The notes beneath the pieces are model-generated. The model searched no databases, was not told the DNA's origin, and saw only the letters and a program-made list of their open reading frames with translations. Position numbers and translations under genes: made by a program. From JAFDYH01 sp049840875 (GTDB lineage: Bacteria; Bacteroidota; Bacteroidia; Chitinophagales; Chitinophagaceae): 64,000 nucleotides of DNA. The DNA lies in NCBI GenBank assembly GCA_049840875.1, contig JASGJE010000020.1, forward strand, positions 62,001 to 126,000, read 5' to 3'. Each line of letters begins with the position of its first letter. Within the stretch, counting starts at the first letter, position 1. This document shows positions 52,471 to 61,378 of the stretch, piece by piece.

Positions 52471-55400
52471 TCAGAAAATATATTTCAAACCGAGCTGAAT
52501 GCCCCAGGTTGTTGTTGTTGAATTTACATTAATAAATGTTTGCGAAACCGGCAGGTTGTTGAATGTTGCCAACTGATAAGATGGTGTGCCATTTGTGACA
52601 CTCGCTACTTTTAATGGATTGTTTACAATGTATTGCTTTTTAATTCCCCAATCTTTGTTTAATAAATTCAGGAAGTTTACAACTGCAAGATTCAGTTGCA
52701 AAGTATGACGTTGTTTTCCAAAACTGTTGAAAATGTCTTGTTGGAAATTAAAATCCACTCTATTGTACCATGGATATTTTGCACCGTTTCTTTCGGCTAC
52801 CTGTCCCTGGTGTTTGCTCAGGTATTTATCCTGCGCGATGTATTGGAAGAAAAGATCTGATTGTTGCTGTGCTGTATAAGTAACGCCGTTTACTGTCATT
52901 GGCGTGAATTGAATTTCTGAAGGATCTTTTGGTATATACATCAGATCAGAGCTATTGCCATCGTTATTAATATCGCCGTTATAGATATAGCTATAAGTTC
53001 CCTGTGTTGCTCCTTCATAGTAGAAAGTAAATGTTGAAGCAAGGTGACGGAAGTATTCAACTCTGTACGATGCCGTAGCTACGATGCGATGAGGAACAGC
53101 ATATTGCGAATAAGCAAGTTCCTGGTCGTTCTGAGTTTTTGAAGTATAAATTCCACTCCATGTAGATGTTGCCTGGCTTCCCGGATTGGGTGATACGTCT
53201 ACTGCATGTGTGTAGGTGTAAGCGAGGGAACCATAAAATCCCTTCAGGAAGCTTTTTGATACTAATGCAGTCAATGCAAAAGACCCGCCTTTATTTGTAT
53301 TATCCAATACAATGGCATTGCTGATAGAAGGATTTAACCGTCTTGCATTGGTGCTGGTGTAACGGCCACGTACATCGTTTGGCCCAACATTTACCACTGT
53401 ATCCGGATTTGTCTGGTTAGCATTTCGCATGATCGGATCGTTTAAATCTTTTGTATACAATGCCTCGATCGTCAGCATCCATCCTTTGCCAAGACTTTTA
53501 TCAATGGCAATATTTGTGCGCCATACCTGTGGAAATTTAAATTTAGGATCGGTAACTGCAAAACTACCCGGCGCCACTGTTCCTGCCTTTGTTGGAAACT
53601 GCGCGGGGTTCAGGCTGTTATTATAAAATGGATTGTACGCATGCGGATCAGGATTGAACAAAAAATTATCCAAACCGGAAGTAACTAAAGCGCCGAATTG
53701 ATACATACCACTATTGGAAGGAACATTCGTGAGGTACACAAATGGAATACGGCCAGTAAACAGTCCTGTACCACCGCGAAGAATCATACTTTTATCACCT
53801 TCCATATCCCAACGGAAACCGATTCTCGGGGAATAGTACCATGTTGCTTTTGGCCATTTGCCGGTTGTATAATGTGTAGTGTTTCCATTTTTATCCAATA
53901 AATCCAAAGCGCTGATAGCTGGATTTTCCAATGGCTGTTCCGGATAAATCGGGCGGTCTATACGTAATCCGTATGTTAACTTAAATGTCGGATTGATATT
54001 TACTTCATCCTGCAGGTATACTCCAAGTTGGCCGATTTTCATATTTGCAGAAAACACTGCATCCTGTCCTTGCTGTAGCGAATAAGTAAGAGAAAACAAT
54101 TTTGGTGCACGGTTATTCAGAAAATCATCCAGTGATCCGAATACATAATAACCTTGCGAACCAGCCATGAACATGTTGCCGACTTTTTGATACTCATATG
54201 TTGCACCGGCAGTTATGGTGTGTCGTCCGGCGTAATAGCTAAAGTTGTCGGTAATGGTATAGATATCATTAATGACCTGGTTATTGTTCCCATTGAATGG
54301 CTCATTACCAAAGCTCATATAATTGTTTTTGCTCCCGGGCGTGCCCCCGATTATATCGGCAAATGGAAATGTTGCGCCATCATGCCCTTTTATTGAACTG
54401 ATTTTTGTAAGCGTGGCGATAAACTGGTTAGAAAATCTTCCTTTGAAATTGCTATTTAGTTCGATAGCCCCTGATCTTACTTTATCAACGATACTGTAGT
54501 TCACATTTGCAAAAGCCATTGAGCTTGGCCCGAATCTTCCTGTAGAAGTGTACGAAATAATCGAACTCTGACTGTTTGCTCCATTGATACCGCCGCTGGC
54601 GCTCGGTTGTGCATAACCGGTATTTTTAAAGTCGCTGTACTTCAACGTTAGCTTATGCACTTTGCTGATATTCCAATCCAGCTTTGCGAGTACTTTATGG
54701 TTATCAGTTTTAAAATTTGGGAAATTGTCATAAGCGCCGGGATCAAATCCGTATTTACTTTGTAAATAATTGGATAATGCACTTAGAGAATCGATTGGTG
54801 TTGATGAAGCTGTTCCGTTGCCAGATCCGCCCTTTGGCGAATAAGTAACGCCTGGTGCGCTTGATTTTTCAATTTCACCATTTAAAAAGAAAAAAAGTTT
54901 ATTTCTGATGATCGGACCGCCGATTGTCGCTCCATAGATCTTATTGCTGGTTGCAGCGGGACTTGGCAATTTAGTATCGGCCACTCTTGTTCCGTTATAG
55001 CTTTGATTGCGATATGATCCATATAAGCTTCCGTGAAATTTATTGGTACCACTTTTAGTAATAGCGCTGATGCCTGCTCCTGTAAAGCCTGACTGTTTTA
55101 CATCATAGGGAGAAATGTTCACGGAGATTTCCTGGTAAGCATCTAACGAAATAGGGTTGCCGCTTCCAGGTAACAAATCACTTGATAGACCAAAATTGTT
55201 ATTCAGGTTTGCCCCATCCACCTGCACATTATTCATACGGTTATCACGACCTGCAAAGCTGGTACCGTTTGCTTGCGGAGTGATGCGTGTATAGTCTGTA
55301 ATGCTTCTGCTGATCGTCGGCAATGTGGAAAGCTGAATCTGTCCAATATTTGTTGAGGCTCCTGCAATGTCTTTTGCCAATTTACGCCGGGTACCGGTAA

Positions 55401-55752
55401 CTACGACGGTAGAAAGATCTACTGTTTCGGAAATCATTTCCGCATTGATATTAAAAGCATCACCTAATGTAAGATTGATACCATCGAACACCTGTTGACG
55501 ATAGCCAACATAATTAATCGTAACGGTATAAGGTCCGCCAGCTCTCAAACCAGGCAGATTGAAAACACCACCTGTTTTTGAAACGGTAGCATAGGTTGTA
55601 CCTGATGGTGTATGTACAGCGGTAATAGTAGCGCCTGCTAATCCATTTTTTCCGTCTGTAACTGTTCCGGTGATATTACTTGTTGTAACCTGTGCGTGAA
55701 GAAAGAATGTAGCCGAAATGGCAAGGCATAGAAGGGCAATTCTCTTAAGCAT
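52471..55752 (-). CDS. TonB-dependent receptor with carboxypeptidase regulatory-like domain (Oar-like)
   Basis: 1093 aa from ATG 55752; an upstream in-frame TTG is less likely. Signal peptide LLCLAISATFFLHAQ, then a CarboxypepD_reg-like beta-sandwich (SNITGTVTDGKNGLAGATI, about 22-110), a plug domain (about 125-240; NNVQVDGANLNNNFG) and a 22-strand barrel ending WGIQLGLKYIF. No SusD-type lipoprotein gene is adjacent, so it is probably not a polysaccharide-utilisation receptor. Oar-like members are implicated in protein or large-ligand transport. Energised by ExbB/ExbD/TonB. Confidence 0.9.
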   Translation of the reverse strand: MLKRIALLCLAISATFFLHAQVTTSNITGTVTDGKNGLAGATITAVHTPSGTTYATVSKTGGVFNLPGLRAGGPYTVTINYVGYRQQVFDGINLTLGDAFNINAEMISETVDLSTVVVTGTRRKLAKDIAGASTNIGQIQLSTLPTISRSITDYTRITPQANGTSFAGRDNRMNNVQVDGANLNNNFGLSSDLLPGSGNPISLDAYQEISVNISPYDVKQSGFTGAGISAITKSGTNKFHGSLYGSYRNQSYNGTRVADTKLPSPAATSNKIYGATIGGPIIRNKLFFFLNGEIEKSSAPGVTYSPKGGSGNGTASSTPIDSLSALSNYLQSKYGFDPGAYDNFPNFKTDNHKVLAKLDWNISKVHKLTLKYSDFKNTGYAQPSASGGINGANSQSSIISYTSTGRFGPSSMAFANVNYSIVDKVRSGAIELNSNFKGRFSNQFIATLTKISSIKGHDGATFPFADIIGGTPGSKNNYMSFGNEPFNGNNNQVINDIYTITDNFSYYAGRHTITAGATYEYQKVGNMFMAGSQGYYVFGSLDDFLNNRAPKLFSLTYSLQQGQDAVFSANMKIGQLGVYLQDEVNINPTFKLTYGLRIDRPIYPEQPLENPAISALDLLDKNGNTTHYTTGKWPKATWYYSPRIGFRWDMEGDKSMILRGGTGLFTGRIPFVYLTNVPSNSGMYQFGALVTSGLDNFLFNPDPHAYNPFYNNSLNPAQFPTKAGTVAPGSFAVTDPKFKFPQVWRTNIAIDKSLGKGWMLTIEALYTKDLNDPIMRNANQTNPDTVVNVGPNDVRGRYTSTNARRLNPSISNAIVLDNTNKGGSFALTALVSKSFLKGFYGSLAYTYTHAVDVSPNPGSQATSTWSGIYTSKTQNDQELAYSQYAVPHRIVATASYRVEYFRHLASTFTFYYEGATQGTYSYIYNGDINNDGNSSDLMYIPKDPSEIQFTPMTVNGVTYTAQQQSDLFFQYIAQDKYLSKHQGQVAERNGAKYPWYNRVDFNFQQDIFNSFGKQRHTLQLNLAVVNFLNLLNKDWGIKKQYIVNNPLKVASVTNGTPSYQLATFNNLPVSQTFINVNSTTTTWGIQLGLKYIF

Positions 55753-55921
55753 AATCTTTGGTTTACGCCACAAAGGAAAGGAATAATCTCTATCCCTGTT
55801 GCAGAAATTTTAACAAATTACCATGGCAACCTTTTTTGATCTAATACGTTGATTAGTATAAGGTAAACGATAATTTATATTATTCTGAGTTGTCGTTTTT
55901 TACCCTGATAATCTATTGTTT

Positions 55922-55929
55922 TACCTTTG
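55922..55929 (+). promoter_or_regulatory. Candidate -7 promoter element of ribBA
   Basis: TACCTTTG is a perfect TAnnTTTG match 14 bases before the ribBA ATG. The -33 position holds only a T-rich run, without a clear TTG. Confidence 0.45.
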
Positions 55930-55943
55930 CATAAATTTTGACT

Positions 55944-57158
55944 ATGTTGGATTCTATTGAAAGTGCGATTGAAGATATAAAAGAAGGAAAACTGGTGATC
56001 GTTGTGGACGATGAAGACCGTGAGAATGAAGGCGACTTTATTGTTGCCGCCAGTAAAGTAACGCCGGATGTTATCAATTTTATGAGCAAATATGGCCGCG
56101 GATTAATCTGTGCGCCACTACCTGAAGAGCGTTGTGAAGAATTGGGACTTGAATTGATGGTGAATAATAATACCGCTCTTCACGAAACAGCATTCACCGT
56201 TTCTGTTGATTTATTAGGTCACGGATGTACGACCGGTATTTCAGCACACGACCGTGCAAAAACGGTACAGGCATTAATTGATCCAGATACGAAGCCGGAA
56301 GATTTAGGAAAGCCAGGACATATTTTTCCATTAAAAGCAAAACGAGGTGGTGTATTACGTCGTGCAGGACATACAGAAGCAACAGTTGATCTCGCAAGAT
56401 TGGCTGGGCTTGAGCCTGCGGGTGTGTTGGTTGAGATAATGAATGATGACGGATCAATGGCGCGTTTACCGGAGTTGATGCAAGTCGCTAAAAAATTTGA
56501 CTTTAAAATCATTTCGATAAAAGATCTGATTGAATACCGGTTGAAAAAAGATTCGTTGATTGAAGAGATCGTTCGTGTGGATATGCCAACGAAATACGGC
56601 AATTTCAAACTGATCGCTTTCCAGGAAAAGAATTCAAAGAACGAACATCTTGCTTTGATAAAAGGTGAATGGGAAAAAAATGAACCAGTACTGGTGCGTG
56701 TGCATTCGTCCTGTTTTACTGGTGATATTCTCGGTTCAATGCGATGTGATTGCGGCGAACAATTGCACAAAGCTATGCAGATGGTAGAAAAAGAAGGAAA
56801 GGGCGCCATATTATATATGAACCAGGAAGGAAGAGGAATAGGATTGTTGAATAAATTAAAAGCCTATAAACTCCAGGAACAAGGTATGGATACGGTGGAA
56901 GCAAACCTTCATCTCGGTTTCCAGATGGATGAACGCGATTACGGTATCGGTGCTCAAATGTTGCGCTATCTGAATATCACGAAGCTTCGTTTAATTACAA
57001 ACAATCCGAAGAAGAGAGTTGGCCTTGTTGGCTACGGACTTGAAATCGTAGACAACGTTCCGATCCATGTTCATCCTAATCCCCACAATGAAAAGTATCT
57101 GCAAACGAAGAGAGATAAACTGGGGCATAATATTTTAGATAGCGATAAAAATCGTTAG
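55944..57158 (+). CDS. ribBA: Bifunctional 3,4-dihydroxy-2-butanone-4-phosphate synthase / GTP cyclohydrolase II
   Basis: 404 aa from ATG 55944 (a TTG two codons upstream is in frame). The N-terminal RibB domain has VVDDEDRENEGDFIVAA and GHTEATVDLARLAGL. The C-terminal RibA domain (from about 210) has VRVHSSCFTGDILGSMRCDCG with the zinc cysteines, NQEGRGIGLLNKLKAY and LITNNPKKRVGL. It makes both precursors of riboflavin and complements ribD at 45813. Divergent from the TonB-dependent receptor. Confidence 0.95.
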   Translation: MLDSIESAIEDIKEGKLVIVVDDEDRENEGDFIVAASKVTPDVINFMSKYGRGLICAPLPEERCEELGLELMVNNNTALHETAFTVSVDLLGHGCTTGISAHDRAKTVQALIDPDTKPEDLGKPGHIFPLKAKRGGVLRRAGHTEATVDLARLAGLEPAGVLVEIMNDDGSMARLPELMQVAKKFDFKIISIKDLIEYRLKKDSLIEEIVRVDMPTKYGNFKLIAFQEKNSKNEHLALIKGEWEKNEPVLVRVHSSCFTGDILGSMRCDCGEQLHKAMQMVEKEGKGAILYMNQEGRGIGLLNKLKAYKLQEQGMDTVEANLHLGFQMDERDYGIGAQMLRYLNITKLRLITNNPKKRVGLVGYGLEIVDNVPIHVHPNPHNEKYLQTKRDKLGHNILDSDKNR

Positions 57159-57187
57159 TCTGAAAATCATTCTTCAATGAATCGCCT

Positions 57188-58471
57188 CTAATCAATTGCA
57201 AATGCCGGTTCCTCTTTGCGCACCACCACTGGGACCTGAACAGGTTTGTTTTTTACATAGCGGTCGAGGAAGTACATCATTACAATCGTAATCAGCATTG
57301 TTCCCATCACCACAAAGCCAAGCCAGTTGTAATGATGCAGTAATCCATCTTTACTTTGTACCACGATCAACCCTGCAATAGCGGAGGCAACACCTCCTGC
57401 GATTTGTTGTACAGATGCATTGATGCTCATAAAGGCGCCGCGATCTTTGGGCTCAGGTACAGCAGTCATTAATGCAGATGAAGAAATCATTCTTGTAGAA
57501 ATGCCGACAAACAACAATACGTTTAATGCAATGATGACCCATAGAGGGGTAACGCCAAGATTTGTATAAACAGCCACCATGATCATCCCGATAATACTTC
57601 CGATAACGAATATTGGATACTTACCTATCTTGTCGCTTAGTTTTCCTGCCATTGGCCCGATAAGAATAGAGAATGCACCGGTAATGCCATAAAGAACCGG
57701 CAACTGGGCCATGGTTAATCCAAGATTATGAATACCAAATGCACTACCGAAAGGCATGAGCATGAAACCACCGGTTGCCAGCAATGTAGTAGCTAAAAAT
57801 GCACGAAGGTAATTCCGATTGGAAACAGTGTGCAGCAAATGCTGAAATGGATTCTTTTCTGTTTTGATCAACAAATGGGCGGTTACGGGTTTCATGTAAA
57901 TGAGGATGATGATCCCCATTAAAACGCCAAAACCTTCGATCATCCAGAAAGGAGCATGCCAACCGAAATGGTTAGCCAATACAAGGCCGATAGGTAAACC
58001 CAATACCTGGCTGGCGGCAAAAGCCATTTGTACAAACCCCATTACGCGGCCACGCACTTCCATCTTAAAAAGATCACTGATAATGGCGAAACTAACGGAG
58101 CCGATCACTCCACCAAAAATACCCGTCACAATTCTTGCTATCAATAAAAAGTGATAGTTCGGTGCAATAGCACAAAGCAAAGTGCCTGCAAGAAAACCTG
58201 TATAAAAAAATAACAACAATTTCTTGCGATCAAATTTGTCGGCGAAACCGGCGGACAATAGTCCCGAAATACCGGCGCTGAAGGCATAGGCTGATACGAC
58301 AATGCCGAATTGCGAAGTGCTTACATTTAATTTTTCTAACAGCATCGCGCCAAGTGGCGACAATACCATGAAATCAAGAATAATGGTAAACTGGAGTAAT
58401 GCAAGTATCGCAATGATAAATTTATCGTAACCTGTAAATACTTTTTGATTGGGTTGGTTTGTTTTTTTCAT
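57188..58471 (-). CDS. MFS transporter, drug-efflux type
   Basis: 427 aa with about twelve membrane helices. Typical motifs: SAGFADKFDRKKLLLFFY between helices 2 and 3, RIVTGIFGGVIG, and GPMAGKLSDKIGKYP in the second half. It is 16 bases after a small unknown gene and in the same direction as the TetR gene, which suggests regulated efflux. Substrate unknown. Confidence 0.9.
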   Translation of the reverse strand: MKKTNQPNQKVFTGYDKFIIAILALLQFTIILDFMVLSPLGAMLLEKLNVSTSQFGIVVSAYAFSAGISGLLSAGFADKFDRKKLLLFFYTGFLAGTLLCAIAPNYHFLLIARIVTGIFGGVIGSVSFAIISDLFKMEVRGRVMGFVQMAFAASQVLGLPIGLVLANHFGWHAPFWMIEGFGVLMGIIILIYMKPVTAHLLIKTEKNPFQHLLHTVSNRNYLRAFLATTLLATGGFMLMPFGSAFGIHNLGLTMAQLPVLYGITGAFSILIGPMAGKLSDKIGKYPIFVIGSIIGMIMVAVYTNLGVTPLWVIIALNVLLFVGISTRMISSSALMTAVPEPKDRGAFMSINASVQQIAGGVASAIAGLIVVQSKDGLLHHYNWLGFVVMGTMLITIVMMYFLDRYVKNKPVQVPVVVRKEEPAFAID

Positions 58472-58487
58472 GACTATATTTTATGCT

Positions 58488-58703
58488 TTAGTCTTCTAAT
58501 TCTTCGCAGAAATATCCTTCCTGCTGTAAACTTTTTATTATCTCATCCTGTTCATCTGTGATCGATTCTATCCGTAATATTTTATCAATATCTTTCTGAT
58601 CAATATTCCATTTTGTAATTGTGTCGATGCTATTCAACACTGGTTCCACTTTCTTCAGATCTTTTTTGAAACGGATATTTGTTTTGAAAATCAAAATTGC
58701 CAT
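58488..58703 (-). CDS. Small unknown protein upstream of the MFS gene
   Basis: 71 aa, acidic C-terminus. The sequence MAILIFKTNIRFKKDLKKVEPVLNS and a following beta-alpha-beta pattern resemble a ferredoxin-like/heavy-metal-associated fold, but the CxxC metal site is missing and the two expected positions are not cysteine. Probably co-transcribed with the MFS gene. No assigned function. Confidence 0.65.
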   Translation of the reverse strand: MAILIFKTNIRFKKDLKKVEPVLNSIDTITKWNIDQKDIDKILRIESITDEQDEIIKSLQQEGYFCEELED

Positions 58704-58799
58704 GGCTTAATGGTTTTATATAGTTCATTCAGGTGAATCTTTATTTTTTTCCGGTGAACTGTCGATTCTGCCGGGCAAATGCAATCGTTGTATTGGTTG

Positions 58800-59396
58800 T
58801 TATGGCTTTAATGCTTTTAATACCAATTCAAGAGTCTGCAACATTATTTTTTCCGAGAAGACAAACTTGTTGCCTGCGATATTAGCTCCTGAAATATGAA
58901 ACTTTACAAGGTTATACAACGGTGCGAACGCCACTGACCAGTAAACCTCAACAGGCACTTTCACCAGTTCTTTATTCTTTATGGCATTACCAACAAATTG
59001 GCTCATTACTTTCTTAAATTCATCACCAACCAGGTTGAAGCATTTTGCATACAGGGCAGAATGACGAAGCTGTTCGAGAAAATCAACTTTTTCCGGATTT
59101 TTTATGCAATACTTTGCCCTATTGATCCATTGTACTTTCAGTCCATCGCGGAACGACATGGCAGGATCAAAACCTTTTAAGGTCGCTTCTGTCATTTTCC
59201 TTGTTTCTTCCAACCATATGTTTATAATCAGGTCTTCCTTATCTTTGAAATAGATATAGGAAGTGGCGGGTGATACTCCCGCAGCTTTTGCCAGTTTTTG
59301 CATACTAAAGCCATCCAGCCCTTCTTTCACAATCATCGATAGCGCTTTGTCGCGGATAACCTGTTGTTTGTTTTCATCTCTTATACGCATATGCAT
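58800..59396 (-). CDS. TetR family transcriptional regulator
   Basis: 198 aa from ATG 59396 (ATG 59390 is also possible). The start at 59423 is rejected because it falls inside the operator. The N-terminal helix-turn-helix is LDGFSMQKLAKAAGVSPATSYIYFKDKEDLI, with a variable helical ligand domain following. A 24-bp inverted repeat lies immediately upstream. It probably represses itself and possibly the divergent gene, and by position may control the downstream efflux pump. Confidence 0.9.
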   Translation of the reverse strand: MHMRIRDENKQQVIRDKALSMIVKEGLDGFSMQKLAKAAGVSPATSYIYFKDKEDLIINIWLEETRKMTEATLKGFDPAMSFRDGLKVQWINRAKYCIKNPEKVDFLEQLRHSALYAKCFNLVGDEFKKVMSQFVGNAIKNKELVKVPVEVYWSVAFAPLYNLVKFHISGANIAGNKFVFSEKIMLQTLELVLKALKP

Positions 59397-59403
59397 GGCA
59401 AAT

Positions 59404-59427
59404 ATAAATGAATGTTCATTCATTTAT
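59404..59427. promoter_or_regulatory. TetR-type operator, 24-bp inverted repeat
   Basis: Core AAATGAATG-TT-CATTCATTT (59406-59425), extended by two further pairs on each side. The TGAATG/CATTCA half-sites around a 2-base centre are typical of TetR-family operators. It is placed 8 bases before the chosen tetR start and about 84 bases before the divergent membrane-protein start. Confidence 0.75.
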
Positions 59428-59510
59428 GAATAATTTCGAAAAATCACTCTTTCGCGGTATTTATACAGGTGGTGAAAAGGATTTTCGGGCAAAAGGGTAA
59501 CTTCGGGAAT

Positions 59511-60704
59511 ATGACCTTGGCACCACCAAAACAACGTATTCTATCTATTGATATTCTTCGCGGCGCTATCATGCTGATCATGGCGATAGACCATGTCCGC
59601 GATATGTTTCATATTCACGCAATCGATGACGACCCTACGAATCTTGCGACGACAACTCCGTTGCTGTTTTTCACAAGATGGATCACTCATTTTTGCGCAC
59701 CGAATTTTTTATTTCTTTCCGGTATTTCCGCATTCATTGCCGGTAAAAGGAAGACAGGTAAGGAGCAATCAGTGTTTCTGCTAAAGCGTGGATTATGGTT
59801 GGTTGTAGTAGAAGTGGTAGTGATTACGTTGGGGATCACATTTAATCCTCTCTATAATGTTATCATTCTCCAGGTGATCTGGGCAATCGGTATCAGTATG
59901 ATTTTATTGGGATTGTTGTTAATGGCGAGAGCATCTGTTACTGCTATTCTTGTTATTGGTTGCATTTTGTTTTTCGGTCATAACATAATTGATTATATCA
60001 CCTTGCCAAAAGATGGTGCTGGTAGCGTATTACTGAATATATTGATTGCATCACCGCGTGTGCTGATTCCGATCGGGCCAAACCGTTTTATTTTTGATTT
60101 ATACACCATTCTTCCATGGACATCAGCTATGCTTATCGGTTATGCGATAGGCTCACTGTTTGTGTCTGCAGAAGATGCTGTAAACAGAAGGAGAATATTA
60201 TTTATTACTGGTCTTGGCATAACCATTTTATTTTTTGCATTACGATTAATCAATCAATATGGTGATCCTTCGCCATGGGCAACGCAAAAAACAACAACAC
60301 TGACGATCATTTCCTTTTTCAATGTAACAAAATACCCGGCTTCATTGCAATATTTATGTATGACTATCGGGCCCTGTATGATTTTATTATCATTTTTGGA
60401 AAATGTGAAGAGCTGGTTCAGTCAATTACTGATCGTATATGGTCGAGTTCCATTCTTTTACTATGTCATTCATTTCTACTTACTCCATTTTTTATTGGTT
60501 ATAGTTTTTTTTGCAAGCAGCTACGGCATAAAGGATATTGTTGATCCGCAAATTCCCTTTTTATTCCGGCCGATGCATTTTGGCTTCGGATTAGGCGGCG
60601 TTTATCTCATATGGTTGATAGTAATTGCCATCCTGTATCAACCATGCAAATGGTTTTATAATTACAAAGCCACACACAAACAGTGGTGGCTGAAATATGT
60701 TTAG
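59511..60704 (+). CDS. DUF1624/heparan-alpha-glucosaminide N-acetyltransferase-like membrane protein
   Basis: 397 aa from ATG 59511; an upstream GTG at 59469 is in frame but less likely. About ten membrane helices. The signature RILSIDILRGAIMLIMAIDHVRDMFH near the N-terminus, with the catalytic-type His/Asp, and FFTRWITHFCAPNFLFLSGISAFIAGKRK match the family, which transfers acyl groups across membranes. Substrate unknown. Divergent from tetR and sharing its operator region. Confidence 0.85.
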   Translation: MTLAPPKQRILSIDILRGAIMLIMAIDHVRDMFHIHAIDDDPTNLATTTPLLFFTRWITHFCAPNFLFLSGISAFIAGKRKTGKEQSVFLLKRGLWLVVVEVVVITLGITFNPLYNVIILQVIWAIGISMILLGLLLMARASVTAILVIGCILFFGHNIIDYITLPKDGAGSVLLNILIASPRVLIPIGPNRFIFDLYTILPWTSAMLIGYAIGSLFVSAEDAVNRRRILFITGLGITILFFALRLINQYGDPSPWATQKTTTLTIISFFNVTKYPASLQYLCMTIGPCMILLSFLENVKSWFSQLLIVYGRVPFFYYVIHFYLLHFLLVIVFFASSYGIKDIVDPQIPFLFRPMHFGFGLGGVYLIWLIVIAILYQPCKWFYNYKATHKQWWLKYV

Positions 60705-60762
60705 AGTACGTACATAAAACCTGTAACCTGGATTTAGAAAAGTAACCTGAGGCGATTTTAAG

Positions 60763-61206
60763 TTATTCTTTGTTTTTTATTGTTGGCCAGTATTTATCGG
60801 CGGCAATAATATAATCTGCTTGTTTTTTATTCCATTTCTGTTGTATGTCTTTATCATAGTTGAGATATAATTTTCCATTTAGAATTGTCCACGCATCAGG
60901 TTCAGTGGTTGCTTTATGACCGTTAGCTAATCCATAAGCACAATAACCGCCGTATTGCGGAAGATATTTTTCCGGATTGGCTTTGAACGTTTCAGCATTT
61001 TGTTTTGACGAGAATAACCAGGTTGCATCTTTATAATTCACAGAAAATTCTTTGCTTCCCTTCACCGGCTTACCTGATGTGAAATAAGCTACAGCATCAT
61101 AACCGCGAATTGCTGCGCCGTCTTTTACAAATATCTCCGACTTCTGTGCTGCAGCCTGAATTATCAATAGTATCATCGTTCCTGCAAATAGTAGAATCCT
61201 TTTCAT
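60763..61206 (-). CDS. YHS domain-containing secreted protein
   Basis: 147 aa. Signal peptide LLFAGTMILLIIQAAAQ. A YHS-type core, GYDAVAYFTSGKPVKGSKEF, TWLFSSKQNAETFKANPEKYLPQYGGYCAYGLANGHK, with one Cys conserved at the metal site. Such proteins are thought to bind metals in the periplasm or as lipoproteins. Monocistronic, convergent with the membrane acyltransferase gene. Confidence 0.85.
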   Translation of the reverse strand: MKRILLFAGTMILLIIQAAAQKSEIFVKDGAAIRGYDAVAYFTSGKPVKGSKEFSVNYKDATWLFSSKQNAETFKANPEKYLPQYGGYCAYGLANGHKATTEPDAWTILNGKLYLNYDKDIQQKWNKKQADYIIAADKYWPTIKNKE

Positions 61207-61378
61207 GATCTTTCTTGTTTAGTTTATATGAGCAAAAATAAAATGGATCGATACGATAGTATGTCGCATATACGACAATAATGAGCATCTAACGTTGTTT
61301 TAACGCTGTTATTTCCGGCAAACGTTTGTTCAGTATTTGCTTTTTATGAAATGTTATATTACAGTTTAAACTTGCGCT

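Noticed and set aside
52471..55752. SusC-type polysaccharide utilisation receptor
   Set aside because: No SusD partner or glycoside hydrolase genes adjoin it; domain layout fits Oar-like receptors.
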